Part shown: in pieces, positions 1 to 8,222 of the stretch | Position numbering within the stretch: the stretch's first letter is position 1 | Layout of the letters: each line of letters opens with the position of its first letter | Assembly: GCF_001083785.1 (NCBI RefSeq) | Contig: NZ_LAVL01000018.1 | Coordinates: 31,588 to 95,587 of the forward strand | Length of the DNA stretch: 64,000 nt | Source of the DNA: Nonomuraea sp. SBT364 | GTDB lineage: Bacteria > Actinomycetota > Actinomycetes > Streptosporangiales > Streptosporangiaceae | Direction: 5' to 3' | Notes under the pieces: model-generated | Database searches by the model: none | What the model saw: the letters and a program-made list of their open reading frames with translations, nothing else | What the model was told of the DNA's origin: nothing | Position numbers and translations under genes: made by a program

Positions 1-1
1 G

Positions 2-1273
2 GCCGACTTCGCCGACTCCGTCACCGGCGACGGCGTGCGCGACGTGGACCGCATCCACTTCATCGAGGAGCACCTGCGCGCCCTGCGCACCTCCATCGAG
101 CGGGGCGCCAAGGTGCGCGGCTACCTCGTCTGGTCGCTGCTCGACAACCACGAATGGACCGACGGCTACCAGCGCAAGTTCGGCCTGGTGCACGTCGACT
201 TCGCCACCCAGAAGCGGCGGATGAAGGACAGCGCGCTGTGGTACCGCGACGTGGTGCGCCGCAACGGCCTCGGCGGCGACCGGCCGCGCCGCCCCACGCT
301 GGAGACCGTCGCCGCCCGCGCGGGCGTCTCCCGGGCGACGGTCTCCCGCGTCGTCAACGGCGAGGTGTCGGTCAGCCCGGAGGTCCGCGCCGAGGTGCTG
401 CGCGCGGTCCGCGAACTCGGCTACGTGCCCAACGCCGCCGCGCGCAGCCTCGTCACCCGCCGCACCGACGCGATCGCGCTGATCCTGGCAGTGCCCCGGC
501 ACGGCGGCGACGCGCTCACCGCCGCCGTCGTCCAGTACGTCACCAGTGTCCTGGAAGGCGCCGGGAAGCAGGTCACGCTCATGCTCGCCGACACCGCCGA
601 GAGCCACCGGCGCATCCTGCAGCGGGTGGAGACTGGGCTGCTCGACGGCGTGGTGCTGCTCCCGTCCGACGGCCCGGACCCGCTGGCCGAACGGCTGACC
701 CGTACCGGCACGCCCGTGGTGCTGCTCGGCAAACCCGCGGTGGCCTCGCTGGTGCCGTACGTGGACGTGGACAACGCCGGCGGCGCCGTGGCCGCCACCG
801 AGCACCTGCTGCGCCAGGGCCGCCGCCGCATCGGCCTGATCTGCGGCCCCACGGACCTGGTCGCCGTCCAGGACCGGCTGGCCGGCCACCGCGAGGCCCT
901 GGAACGCGCCGGGATGCGCCCGCACCTCGCGCTGGCCGGCCTCACCCGCGAGTCGGGCGCGGCGGCGTTCACCCGCCTGCTCGCCGAGGACGACCGCCTC
1001 GACGCCGTCCTCGCCACCAGCGACCACCTGGCGATCGGCGCCCTGCAGGCCGCCGCCGCGGCCGGCCTGCGGGTGCCCGCCGACCTGGCCGTCGTCGGCT
1101 TCGACGACATCGACGCCGCCTCCGCCACCACCCCGCCGCTCAGCACCGTACGGACCCCCGTGACGGAGCAGGCGATGGCGCTGGCCAGGCTGCTGCTGTC
1201 GAGGCTGGAGGGCAGGCACGCCGGGTCCGTGGTGCTCCCGGCACGCCTCGTGGTGCGCGCGTCCAGCGATTAG
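2..1273 (+). CDS. GH1 beta-glucosidase C-terminus fused in frame to LacI-family regulator (5' partial)
   Basis: The reading frame is open from the window edge, so the gene begins upstream. The first about 90 codons match the end of a family 1 glycoside hydrolase: 'GYLVWSLLDNHEWTDGY', then 'KFGLVHVDF' and 'DSALWYRDV'. With no stop, the frame continues from about base 281 into a complete LacI/GalR regulator: helix-turn-helix 'VAARAGVSRATVSRVVNG', hinge 'GYVPNAAARSL', then a periplasmic-binding-like sugar domain containing 'VVGFDDID'. Adjacent bgl and LacI genes are normal in actinomycetes, but they are usually separate. GTG codons near base 250 could start a free regulator, though I see no strong ribosome site. 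The likely role is beta-glucoside hydrolysis plus control of beta-glucan genes, since CebR-like operators lie at the GH16 gene 2.7 kb downstream. The fusion could also reflect a lost stop codon. Confidence 0.8.
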   Translation, partial: ADFADSVTGDGVRDVDRIHFIEEHLRALRTSIERGAKVRGYLVWSLLDNHEWTDGYQRKFGLVHVDFATQKRRMKDSALWYRDVVRRNGLGGDRPRRPTLETVAARAGVSRATVSRVVNGEVSVSPEVRAEVLRAVRELGYVPNAAARSLVTRRTDAIALILAVPRHGGDALTAAVVQYVTSVLEGAGKQVTLMLADTAESHRRILQRVETGLLDGVVLLPSDGPDPLAERLTRTGTPVVLLGKPAVASLVPYVDVDNAGGAVAATEHLLRQGRRRIGLICGPTDLVAVQDRLAGHREALERAGMRPHLALAGLTRESGAAAFTRLLAEDDRLDAVLATSDHLAIGALQAAAAAGLRVPADLAVVGFDDIDAASATTPPLSTVRTPVTEQAMALARLLLSRLEGRHAGSVVLPARLVVRASSD

Positions 1274-1303
1274 CATCGAGGCAGGGCTCCCGCTGGAGGG
1301 CAC

Positions 1304-2491
1304 ATGCGCTTCTTCCGCCGGCACACGCACGAACCCCCCGACCCCGGGCAGGTCACCCGCATCACGCCCGCCGTCGCCTACGACGGCGACCTCTACCACC
1401 TGCCCGACTGGGCCCGTCGCCGGCAGGAGGAGCGCGACCTCGGCCGCCGCCACGCCACCGACGGCCAGATCGACACGCTCACGCTGCAGACCGGCAGCGT
1501 GCCGCGCTTCCACGAGCTGGAGGACGAACGGCTCGGCGAGCTGGCCCGCGTCGAAGACCTCGGAGAGCGGGAGCTCCAGCAGGCCCGGGCCGCCTTCGAG
1601 GCCCAGCGGATCAAGCTGGCCGAGTCGCAGCGCGCCTTCGCCGACGCCCGCCGCGCGCTCGACGACACGCTGCCGCGCCTGGCCGACCTGGAGCAGCCCA
1701 GCCTCCGGCCCGGCGACGGCCGCCCCAGCTCGATCGCCCTGTCGGGCAGCCGCTGGCCCGTCGTGCGCCGCTGGCTGCCCGCCGCGCTGCTGCTTCTCCT
1801 GCTGCTCGTCGTCGAGGTGCCCATCCTCTACCAGGTGATCCTCAGCTGGGGCGACAGCGTCGCGATGACCGCCCTGCTCGCGGCCGGCGCGGCGCTCATC
1901 ATGCTGGTCGCCCCGCACATGTACGGCAGGGCGTTCCGGTCCTGGCAGGAGCACGGCGGCTCGGCCAAGGGGCGCCGGCTGCTCGTCCTGACCGCGCTGA
2001 TCTGGCTCGGCCTCATCGTCGCCGTCGCCGTGCTGCGCCGGGACGCGCTGGTCAAGCCGCTGGTCGTGGACGGGGAGGCGATCGGGCCGACCGCCGAGGG
2101 GGTCGGCGAGCTGCCCACCATGATCCTGCTGCTGGCGTTGCTGATCGCCACCGCGCTCATCGCCGCCGACCTCGGCCGCCGCATGCACAACCCCAACGAC
2201 GGCCGCCTGCGCGACCTGCGCGCCAAACGCGACGCCGAGGCCGCGGCCAGTGCCGCCGCCCAGGTCGTCTACCAGCAGGACGCCGGCTACGCCGAGAGCA
2301 TCGCCCAGTACGCCCAGGCCGCCGACCGCCGCCGCGCCTCCCGCGTCCGCCAGCTCGACAGCGGCTACGACAGCCTGGCGACGGCGTACCTGGGCGGCGT
2401 CGTCGAGGGCCTGCGCGACCCGGAGGCGGCCAGCTGGGCCGAGCGCATCGTCGCCCGCCGTCGCAACGCCGGCGCCCCCGGCCCGAACTGA
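1304..2491 (+). CDS. Membrane protein with N-terminal coiled coil, function unknown
   Basis: I do not recognise a family. The 395-residue product has a charged soluble N-terminus, a long helical coiled-coil stretch (about residues 69-130, rich in E, R, A and L), then four likely membrane segments (about 158-180, 186-205, 225-245 and 271-290). A second helical Ala/Arg/Gln-rich cytoplasmic tail follows. The ATG is preceded by GGAGGG at good spacing. It lies 30 bases after the GH1-LacI gene and ends in a strong hairpin. The architecture suggests a cytoplasmically anchored membrane scaffold; no enzymatic motif is visible. Confidence 0.75.
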   Translation: MRFFRRHTHEPPDPGQVTRITPAVAYDGDLYHLPDWARRRQEERDLGRRHATDGQIDTLTLQTGSVPRFHELEDERLGELARVEDLGERELQQARAAFEAQRIKLAESQRAFADARRALDDTLPRLADLEQPSLRPGDGRPSSIALSGSRWPVVRRWLPAALLLLLLLVVEVPILYQVILSWGDSVAMTALLAAGAALIMLVAPHMYGRAFRSWQEHGGSAKGRRLLVLTALIWLGLIVAVAVLRRDALVKPLVVDGEAIGPTAEGVGELPTMILLLALLIATALIAADLGRRMHNPNDGRLRDLRAKRDAEAAASAAAQVVYQQDAGYAESIAQYAQAADRRRASRVRQLDSGYDSLATAYLGGVVEGLRDPEAASWAERIVARRRNAGAPGPN

Positions 2492-2517
2492 CGGGCTCCC
2501 CGGCGGAGGGGAGCCCG
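2492..2517. terminator. Hairpin between convergent genes
   Basis: A 10-bp perfect stem CGGGCTCCCC / GGGGAGCCCG with a 6-base loop starts right after the stop of the upstream plus-strand gene and ends 10 bases before the stop of the convergent GH16 gene. It can serve both strands. There is no clear U-tract, as is common in high-GC actinobacteria. Confidence 0.75.
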
Positions 2518-2527
2518 CCCGAGGGTG

Positions 2528-3937
2528 TCACGTGGTGGAGAAGGTGAACCAGTTGACGTTGACGAAGTCCGCCGGCTGGCCGCTGCTGAAGGTCAGGTAG
2601 ACCGTGTGCGTCCCGGTGACCGGCGAGATGTTGGCCGGGATCGTGCGCCAGCTCTGCCAGCCGCCGGTGTTGCCGATCGCGAAGTCGCCGATCGGCGCGG
2701 CCGTCGGGCTGCCGAGGCGCACCTGGACGAGCCCGCTGACGCCGCCCCCCGCCCCCGACGCCACGCGCGCCTTGAACTGGTGGGCCGCCGTGGAGCCGAA
2801 GTTCACCCCGTCGAAGCGCAGCCAGTCGCCGTTGGCGATGGCGCCGACGTTCTGGCCGCCGCCGGAGTCGGTGGTGGTCTCGACCATCGTCCCGGACTGG
2901 GCCTGGTAGCGCTCGGCCTGGATGGTGGAGCGGGCGTCGACGCCGCCGGGCGAGGTGGGGGTGATCGTCGGCGAGGGCTGGGTGGTGCCGCTCTGCCACA
3001 CCGCCACGTAGTCGACGACCATCGGCCGCCCCGGCACGGTGGCCGGGGTCGGCGTGCCGAAGCCGGCCACGCCGTTCGGGAAGCCGCCGCCCATCGCCAC
3101 GTTGAGCAGCAGGAAGTAGCCCGCGTGACCGGTCATGTTGTTCCAGGTGCCGGCGTCGAACTGGGACTGGCTCAGGCTGTGGAACTGCTGGCCGTCCACG
3201 TACCACCGGAGCTGGTTGGGGCTGACGCTGCGGTCCCACTCGAAGCGGTAGGTGTGGAAGGACGACTGGCACGACGAGCCGGGGCAGGCGCGGCTGGCGC
3301 CCAGGCCGTTGGTCTCGTTGCACGGCCCGCCGGGGGTGACGCCGCAGTGCAGCACGGCCCACACGGAGTTGATGCCGTTGACGTTCTCCATGATGTCGAA
3401 CTCGCCGATGCCCGGCCAGTTCCAGTAGTTGCCCCGGTACGGCGAGCCGAGCGCCCAGAACGCCGGCCAGTAGCCGAGTGCGGCGTCGCCGGTGACGTTC
3501 GGCATCTGGATGCGGCCCTCGATGCGCAGGACGCGTCCTTCGGCGGGCTTGAAGTCGGCCTTCCTGGTCTCGATGCGGGCCGACGTCCACTCGCCCGAGG
3601 AACTGCGCAGCGGGGTGATGCGCAGGTTGCCCGAGCCGTCGAGCGCCAGGTTGGACGGGCTGGAGGTGTAGTTCTGGATCTCACCGGTGCCCCAGTTGCC
3701 CGGCCCGCCGGGGTAGGCGTGCCCGGTGTCGATCTGCCAGTTGGCCGACGAGGGCGGTGAGCCGGAGGGGCCGTCGAAGTCGTCGGACCAGACCAGTGAC
3801 CAGCCGGACGGGGTGGGCGGCACGGCGGCGGAGGCGCTCACCGCCACGTGCACGAGCAGGGCGCTGAGCACGGTCAGCGCGGCGGCGACCGCCGCGAGCC
3901 GGCGGCGGCCGGCGGTTCGTAGGGTACGTAACGTCAT
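2528..3937 (-). CDS. Secreted GH16 endo-beta-1,3-glucanase (laminarinase-like) with CBM6
   Basis: The start is set at the ATG preceding a clear signal peptide ('MTLRTLRTAGRRRLAAVAAA' then a hydrophobic run to 'SASAA') with GGGAG upstream; the frame stays open 21 codons further but without signal-peptide character. The catalytic domain (about residues 40-290) carries the GH16 signature 'GEFDIMENVNG', whose two glutamates are nucleophile and acid/base, and aromatic sugar-binding stretches such as 'GYWPAFWALG'. A Pro/Thr linker leads to a C-terminal carbohydrate-binding module of CBM6 type ('IQAERYQAQSG', 'GDWLRFDGVNFG'). It should hydrolyse beta-1,3- or mixed-linkage glucan outside the cell, feeding oligosaccharides to the GH1 enzyme upstream. 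An operator-like palindrome about 30 bp before the start suggests LacI control. Confidence 0.92.
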   Translation of the reverse strand: MTLRTLRTAGRRRLAAVAAALTVLSALLVHVAVSASAAVPPTPSGWSLVWSDDFDGPSGSPPSSANWQIDTGHAYPGGPGNWGTGEIQNYTSSPSNLALDGSGNLRITPLRSSSGEWTSARIETRKADFKPAEGRVLRIEGRIQMPNVTGDAALGYWPAFWALGSPYRGNYWNWPGIGEFDIMENVNGINSVWAVLHCGVTPGGPCNETNGLGASRACPGSSCQSSFHTYRFEWDRSVSPNQLRWYVDGQQFHSLSQSQFDAGTWNNMTGHAGYFLLLNVAMGGGFPNGVAGFGTPTPATVPGRPMVVDYVAVWQSGTTQPSPTITPTSPGGVDARSTIQAERYQAQSGTMVETTTDSGGGQNVGAIANGDWLRFDGVNFGSTAAHQFKARVASGAGGGVSGLVQVRLGSPTAAPIGDFAIGNTGGWQSWRTIPANISPVTGTHTVYLTFSSGQPADFVNVNWFTFSTT

Positions 3938-3968
3938 CGCTGCTCCCGGGGGGTGCGGAGGCAAACCG

Positions 3969-3984
3969 GAGAGAGCGCTCTCTC
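3969..3984. promoter_or_regulatory. LacI/CebR-like operator upstream of GH16 gene
   Basis: GAGAGAGCGCTCTCTC is a perfect 16-bp palindrome 31 bp upstream of the GH16 start codon. Its core, GAGCGCTC, is the core of the known CebR operator of Streptomyces (TGGGAGCGCTCCCA). The LacI domain fused to the GH1 enzyme is the obvious candidate ligand. Confidence 0.75.
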
Positions 3985-4070
3985 GCTCATGTGAACACAT
4001 GGCTTAACCCGCTGTCAATAATCCGCCCGGACGGCTTGACGTGGGCCCGTCCGGACGCTATCTCTGATGA

Positions 4071-4082
4071 GAGAGCGCTCTC
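4071..4082. promoter_or_regulatory. Second LacI/CebR-like operator
   Basis: GAGAGCGCTCTC is a 12-bp perfect palindrome with the same core as the site at 3969, centred exactly 100 bp away, about 9.5 helical turns. It lies just beyond the stop of the adjacent minus-strand gene. Paired sites at this distance are compatible with looping, but a single regulator at two sites is an inference. Confidence 0.6.
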
Positions 4083-4088
4083 AGCTCA

Positions 4089-4850
4089 TCACAGCAGGTC
4101 CACCGTCACGGCGCCCGACTCCTCCAACGCCTCCCTCCAGAACCCTTCCAGCAACGGGAACCGGTCCGGGCTCGACGTCTTCTCCCGCAGGAACCCGTGC
4201 ACCGTCACCGCGTAGCCGCTCAGATCGGGCAGCAGGCCGGCGTCCCGCAACTCCTTGACCTTCCGCTGCCTGGCGGCCTCGCTCAGGTCCAGCTCGTGGA
4301 CGTTCAGCTCGCCCCGGTTGTTGATGAGGTCGCTGAAGACGACGAGCCGGTGCGCGCTGTCCGGCCGGCGGTGCGCGGTGAGCTGCTTGACCGCGTACCG
4401 CAGCGCGCCCAGCACGTCGGAGCCCTCGCCCTCGGCCGGGCAGTCGAACAGCTTGACCGCGCGCGGCACCACCTCCGTGACGCGGTGCTTCCTGACGCGC
4501 TCCTCGACGACCGGGTTCTCGTTCGGGTTCTCCGCCGTGGTGGCGGCCAGCGGGACCGGGTCCTGGCGGCACGAGCTGCTCTCCGAGCTGCCGGTGACGG
4601 CCGCGAACGCCATCCAGTCGCAACCCTCGGCGAACGGCGGCAGCTTGGAGGTCACGTCCGTCCGGGAGGTGGCGGGGTCGGCGTAGGAGGTGGAGTCGAC
4701 CACCACCCCGCACACGGCCCTGGCCTCCGTCCCGCAGGCGGCCGGCCCGGCCGCCAGCGCCACCGCCGCCAGCACGGCCACCCGGCGCCGCGCCGCGGGC
4801 CGGGCTCTTCCGGTCGGCCTCGATAAGTGCGGGATCTCGTCAGGCGTCAT
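4089..4850 (-). CDS. Secreted (lipo)protein with von Willebrand A-like fold, function unknown
   Basis: The start is taken at the ATG with GGAGGGA upstream, which overlaps the 3' end of the preceding gene by 11 bases; an in-frame start 8 codons earlier exists. An Arg-rich N-terminus and hydrophobic stretch lead to 'GPAACG' with Cys39, a weak lipobox. Three stretches resemble a VWA domain: 'CGVVVDSTSYAD' (a degenerate metal-site DxSxS), 'GSDVLGALRYAV' and 'RLVVFSDLINN'. VWA domains mediate protein contacts; no enzyme motif is visible. Coupling to the helical protein upstream suggests they work together. Confidence 0.65.
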   Translation of the reverse strand: MTPDEIPHLSRPTGRARPAARRRVAVLAAVALAAGPAACGTEARAVCGVVVDSTSYADPATSRTDVTSKLPPFAEGCDWMAFAAVTGSSESSSCRQDPVPLAATTAENPNENPVVEERVRKHRVTEVVPRAVKLFDCPAEGEGSDVLGALRYAVKQLTAHRRPDSAHRLVVFSDLINNRGELNVHELDLSEAARQRKVKELRDAGLLPDLSGYAVTVHGFLREKTSSPDRFPLLEGFWREALEESGAVTVDLL

Positions 4851-5712
4851 CACGACTCCCTCCAAAAGGGCCACCCCCGGACGGGAACCCCGGCTCCGCC
4901 CGATCGTCGGGTGGCGGGTCGTGCGGCGGGTTCGGTCCCGGCTCCGGCTGGTCGGCTGGTCGAGTGCCCGGGGGCGGGAGTTGGGGGTGCCGGCCGCGGG
5001 GTGTCAGCTCGGGTGGGAGGACCACCGCGTGCCACTCCTCGACCCGCCCTTCGACCTCGCGCAGGATGCGGTTCATGCGCTCGCGGCCCGCGAGGGCGGC
5101 GGGGGTGCCGGCGGCAGGGTCCATGGCGGCGATCTCGCCCGGCCACAGCGGCGGGATCTCCTCCCGGCGCGGGTGCGTGCGCCTGGCCCCGCTCCGGTAG
5201 GCGGCGATCAGCTGGGCGGCCCTGGCGTACGCCGCCTCGACGTCGTGGTCTCGCTCGTCGACCGCGCTCTCCCACTCCTGCGCGCACCGCTCGGCGAGCG
5301 CGAGCGCCTCCCGCACCCGGCGGCGCGCCGCCTCCACCTCGCGCAGCCGCAGCGCCTCCGCCCGCCGCCGCCGCGACTCGGCGATGGAGATGAACTCCCC
5401 GGTCTCGCGCGCGGAATGCCCGTTGGTGTACGGCCCGGGCCGCAGGTCGAACCGGTCGAGCTCGCCCAGGATCGACGCCTTCGCCTCGTCCAGCCGCGCC
5501 AGCAACGCCAGCTGCCCGGCCGACAGCCGCTTGTCGATCGCCGCGATCTCCTCCCGCACCTGGGCGAGCACCTCGGCGACGAACGAGGGCTGGCTGCCCG
5601 GATCGGTGAACTCGCCCAGCGGACCCTGCCGGGCGTCGCGCATGCCCCGCCGGCGCGCCTGTTCGCGGTCGGACAGCGGATCGCCCTGCTTCCACCACGA
5701 CAAGAACGCCAT
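4840..5712 (-). CDS. Helical coiled-coil cytoplasmic protein, function unknown
   Basis: The start ATG at 5712 has GGGAGA upstream; a longer frame adds 10 residues with no ribosome site. The product (290 residues) has no membrane segment or signal peptide. The middle (about residues 50-190) is strongly helical and charged, with many Glu/Arg/Ala, and the last 50 residues are Pro-rich and probably disordered. I do not recognise a family. It is translationally coupled to the downstream VWA-like lipoprotein gene. Confidence 0.65.
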   Translation of the reverse strand: MAFLSWWKQGDPLSDREQARRRGMRDARQGPLGEFTDPGSQPSFVAEVLAQVREEIAAIDKRLSAGQLALLARLDEAKASILGELDRFDLRPGPYTNGHSARETGEFISIAESRRRRAEALRLREVEAARRRVREALALAERCAQEWESAVDERDHDVEAAYARAAQLIAAYRSGARRTHPRREEIPPLWPGEIAAMDPAAGTPAALAGRERMNRILREVEGRVEEWHAVVLPPELTPRGRHPQLPPPGTRPADQPEPGPNPPHDPPPDDRAEPGFPSGGGPFGGSRDDA

Positions 5713-5768
5713 CCGCGTCTCCCGGTTCACCGGACGATGCATCCAGCCTAATCATCGGACACGGAAAA

Positions 5769-5798
5769 GGGGGCCGGTCGCGACGGCGACCGGCCCCC
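5769..5798 (-). terminator. Rho-independent terminator of the phosphatidyltransferase pair
   Basis: A perfect 13-bp GC stem (GGGGGCCGGTCGC and its complement, 4-base loop) is followed on the minus strand by TTTTCC. It lies 17 bases after the stop of the minus-strand gene ending at 5815, a textbook intrinsic terminator. Confidence 0.9.
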
Positions 5799-5814
5799 TC
5801 GGACGAGCGCGTGG

Positions 5815-6534
5815 CTAGGCCTTCTCGGCCTCGCCCGTGGCCTGCTCCATGGCCTCCTCGGGGGAAGCCTCCAGGTCCTGCTCGGCCTCGGCGCCCGCCT
5901 GGGCGGAGGCCTTGTCGAGGCGGACCCAGCTCGTCACGCTCTCCACGGCGAACAGCACGAACAGGTACGCGGTCAGCACCGCCAGCACCGGCGTCAGCCA
6001 GCCCAGCGCCGCGCCCGCGCCGATGATGAGCAGCCGCAGCTCCCAGCCCAGCCCGGCGTGGAACACCCAGGCGGGCGGCCAGATCGACTGCCGGGTCCGG
6101 TAGACGGTGTCGTAGGTGTGGTAGCCGACCACGTACACCAGCACGAACAGCAGCCACTTCGGCGCGTCGGCGGCCAGACCGATCACGATCATGGTGAGGA
6201 ACTCGGCGCCGCGCAGCAGCGGCGGAGTCAGCCAGTCGAAGCGGCCCAGGTGGTGGCGCGGCGCGGTGGGCAGCACCAGCAGCACCACGATCAGAGGCGG
6301 GACCAGCAGCATCGGCCCCGGCTCCAGCAGCCCGCCGGCGGTGACGGCGATGACGGCCAGCAGCGCGGCGAGCGTGGCGGGGACCGGCGGCAGGCCCTTG
6401 CCGAGCTTGCCGGCCAGCGCGTGCACGAGGGGGCCGTCGTCGCGGTAGGCGAGCAGACGGGCGGTCTGGATCCGGCGGCGTTCCTCGTCCGGGTCCGGTG
6501 TGGGGGTGGCGGCGGCCTGCGGTTGGGTGATCAT
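5815..6534 (-). CDS. Polytopic membrane protein coupled to CDP-alcohol phosphatidyltransferase (DUF5941-like)
   Basis: The 239-residue product has a soluble N-terminus and about five or six hydrophobic segments from residue 55 to 200, then an acidic Glu/Ala-rich tail. Its ATG overlaps the stop of the upstream gene (ATGA). In some actinobacteria I recall one long protein that joins a CDP-alcohol phosphatidyltransferase to a C-terminal domain of unknown function (DUF5941). This gene would be that domain as a separate subunit, but that assignment is from memory and uncertain. Confidence 0.7.
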   Translation of the reverse strand: MITQPQAAATPTPDPDEERRRIQTARLLAYRDDGPLVHALAGKLGKGLPPVPATLAALLAVIAVTAGGLLEPGPMLLVPPLIVVLLVLPTAPRHHLGRFDWLTPPLLRGAEFLTMIVIGLAADAPKWLLFVLVYVVGYHTYDTVYRTRQSIWPPAWVFHAGLGWELRLLIIGAGAALGWLTPVLAVLTAYLFVLFAVESVTSWVRLDKASAQAGAEAEQDLEASPEEAMEQATGEAEKA

Positions 6535-8075
6535 GCGAGCGACCTCATGAGGCGTCCGGTGAGGGTGTAAGCGGCGGCGACGGTGCCCCAGATCACCAGC
6601 GTGAGGAAGGTAATGCGGGCGTCGAAGAGAGCGGCGGTGATCGCGATGGCCGCGAACCGCTCGCCGATGGGGAACACGATCATCTTACGGGCCCAGTGCA
6701 CGGCGCGATACTTGCCGGCCTTGGTCCACATCTTGAGCAGCCCGCGGACGCCCTGGCTGCGCTCGACCTTGCGGCGCTCCAGCGCCTTGCGCAGATCGCG
6801 GTCGTCGGGCGCGTCGAGCGGCAGCATCGGGAGCTGCGCGGGCGGCTTGCGGCGGTTGGAGATGCCGAAGGAGAAGTCGAGCAGGTGGCGTACCGACTGC
6901 AGGCCGATCGCCGCCAGCGCGAAGATCCAGATCGTGTCGTCGCCGTGGCCCGCGACCACCCAGCCGATGGCCAGGCCGGCGAAGACGACGTACTCCTTGA
7001 ACCGGTCGAAGGTGGCGTCGAGCCACGCCCCGAGCACCCCGAACTTGCGGGCGTAGCGGGCGACCTGGCCGTCGACGCAGTCGAAGACGAACGCGAAGTA
7101 GATCAGGATGCCGCCCGCGACCATCCCCACCCGGTCACCGGTGGCGAAGCAGGCGGCGGCGGCCACGCCGAGCGCGATCGAGATGAGCGTGACCTGGTTG
7201 GGCGTCAGCCCCCGGCGCGCCGCCCAGCGGGCGATGAAGCGGGAGTAGGTGGAGACGAAGTAGGTGGTGAAGAAGCCGTCGGCGCCCTTGACGGCGTTGT
7301 CCAGCCTGGCCCGGTCCTCGTCCATGCCGGTGATCTCGGAGCCGGCCTCGTTGACCTCCTCCTGCGTGGTGACGCGGCGGTAGAACAGGTCGCGGCGGCC
7401 CCGGATGCCGACCGAGACGCCCTTGCGCACCAGGCCGAACGCGATGAGCTGCACCAGGTCGTCGTCGGCGCCGAACGTGTCGGCCATCTCGGCCAGCTCG
7501 CGGCACGTCTCGGCGAGCACCGGGGCGTTGCGCGCGCTGATGTGCATGGGGCCGAGCAGCACCGCGTTGGGCCGGGTCACCTTGTGGGTGGCGGTGCCGA
7601 TCGACACCACCCGGGATTTGCCGATGCGGGAGCGAACCGGGAGCCCTTCGACCCGGTTCATGCCGATCTCGGGCTCTGCCTCGTCGATCGGCACGGTCTC
7701 GGTGACCGTCTCCTCCTGCCCCTCGCCGGACTCCTCGCCGGAATCCTCGCCGTTCGTCAGGCGTGGCTCCTTGGCGACGAGCACCAGCGCGCCGCGCTTG
7801 GTCTTGGTGATCTGGTAGATCAGCTCGTCGTGCACGACCGAGTTTTCCGGGATGATGAACAGGCTTTCCGTCGCCGACTCGGCGACCTCGGCCAGTGCGC
7901 GCAGGGCGGCGGCCACGTCGCCTGACGCGATCGTGGCGGGCCGCGGGTCCATGGTGCGAAGCTGGCTGTGCAGCCGCTCGGCGACGGCGGGATTGCCGGG
8001 TAGCGCGGCGAGCCTCAGGCCGGTCGGAACGGTGTCGGGGCCGGGCGAAGAGCCCAGCAGGACCACGCGGGTCAT
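6531..8075 (-). CDS. CDP-alcohol phosphatidyltransferase with N-terminal soluble domain
   Basis: The start at 8075 is chosen because the longer open frame runs through the whole opposite recO gene. The C-terminal half is a CDP-alcohol phosphatidyltransferase: the family signature DG-x2-AR-x8-G-x3-D-x3-D is present as 'DGQVARYARKFGVLGAWLD' followed by 'ATFD', with several membrane helices. The first about 270 residues are soluble and may be a nucleotidyltransferase-like domain ('VVLLGSSPGPD' at the N-terminus), with an acidic insert rich in Glu near residues 105-125. It should make a phospholipid or an inositol- or glycerol-type lipid headgroup at the membrane. The acceptor alcohol cannot be read from the sequence. 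Confidence 0.82.
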   Translation of the reverse strand: MTRVVLLGSSPGPDTVPTGLRLAALPGNPAVAERLHSQLRTMDPRPATIASGDVAAALRALAEVAESATESLFIIPENSVVHDELIYQITKTKRGALVLVAKEPRLTNGEDSGEESGEGQEETVTETVPIDEAEPEIGMNRVEGLPVRSRIGKSRVVSIGTATHKVTRPNAVLLGPMHISARNAPVLAETCRELAEMADTFGADDDLVQLIAFGLVRKGVSVGIRGRRDLFYRRVTTQEEVNEAGSEITGMDEDRARLDNAVKGADGFFTTYFVSTYSRFIARWAARRGLTPNQVTLISIALGVAAAACFATGDRVGMVAGGILIYFAFVFDCVDGQVARYARKFGVLGAWLDATFDRFKEYVVFAGLAIGWVVAGHGDDTIWIFALAAIGLQSVRHLLDFSFGISNRRKPPAQLPMLPLDAPDDRDLRKALERRKVERSQGVRGLLKMWTKAGKYRAVHWARKMIVFPIGERFAAIAITAALFDARITFLTLVIWGTVAAAYTLTGRLMRSLA

Positions 8076-8210
8076 GACTCCCTTTCGAGGCGGTTTCGGG
8101 GGGTTGAACATCGGGCAATGCGGGACAGGCGTCAAAGTGTAGTAAGGGTTCCTGAGCAACGCGTCACCGCCGCACGCCTGGAGCACGAAGTACCGACGCT
8201 TTCCCGGCCA

Positions 8211-8216
8211 TAAGAT
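8211..8216 (+). promoter_or_regulatory. -10 element for leaderless recO transcript
   Basis: TAAGAT lies 6 bases before the GTG start of recO, so transcription would begin at or next to the start codon. There is no Shine-Dalgarno sequence there, consistent with a leaderless mRNA. No good -35 hexamer is visible. Confidence 0.5.
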
Positions 8217-8222
8217 GAGCGA

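Noticed and set aside
154..2547. A 797-codon plus-strand open frame
   Set aside because: It overlaps the LacI and membrane protein genes in another frame and encodes an Arg/Pro/Ala-rich chain without domain features; it is a by-product of high GC content.
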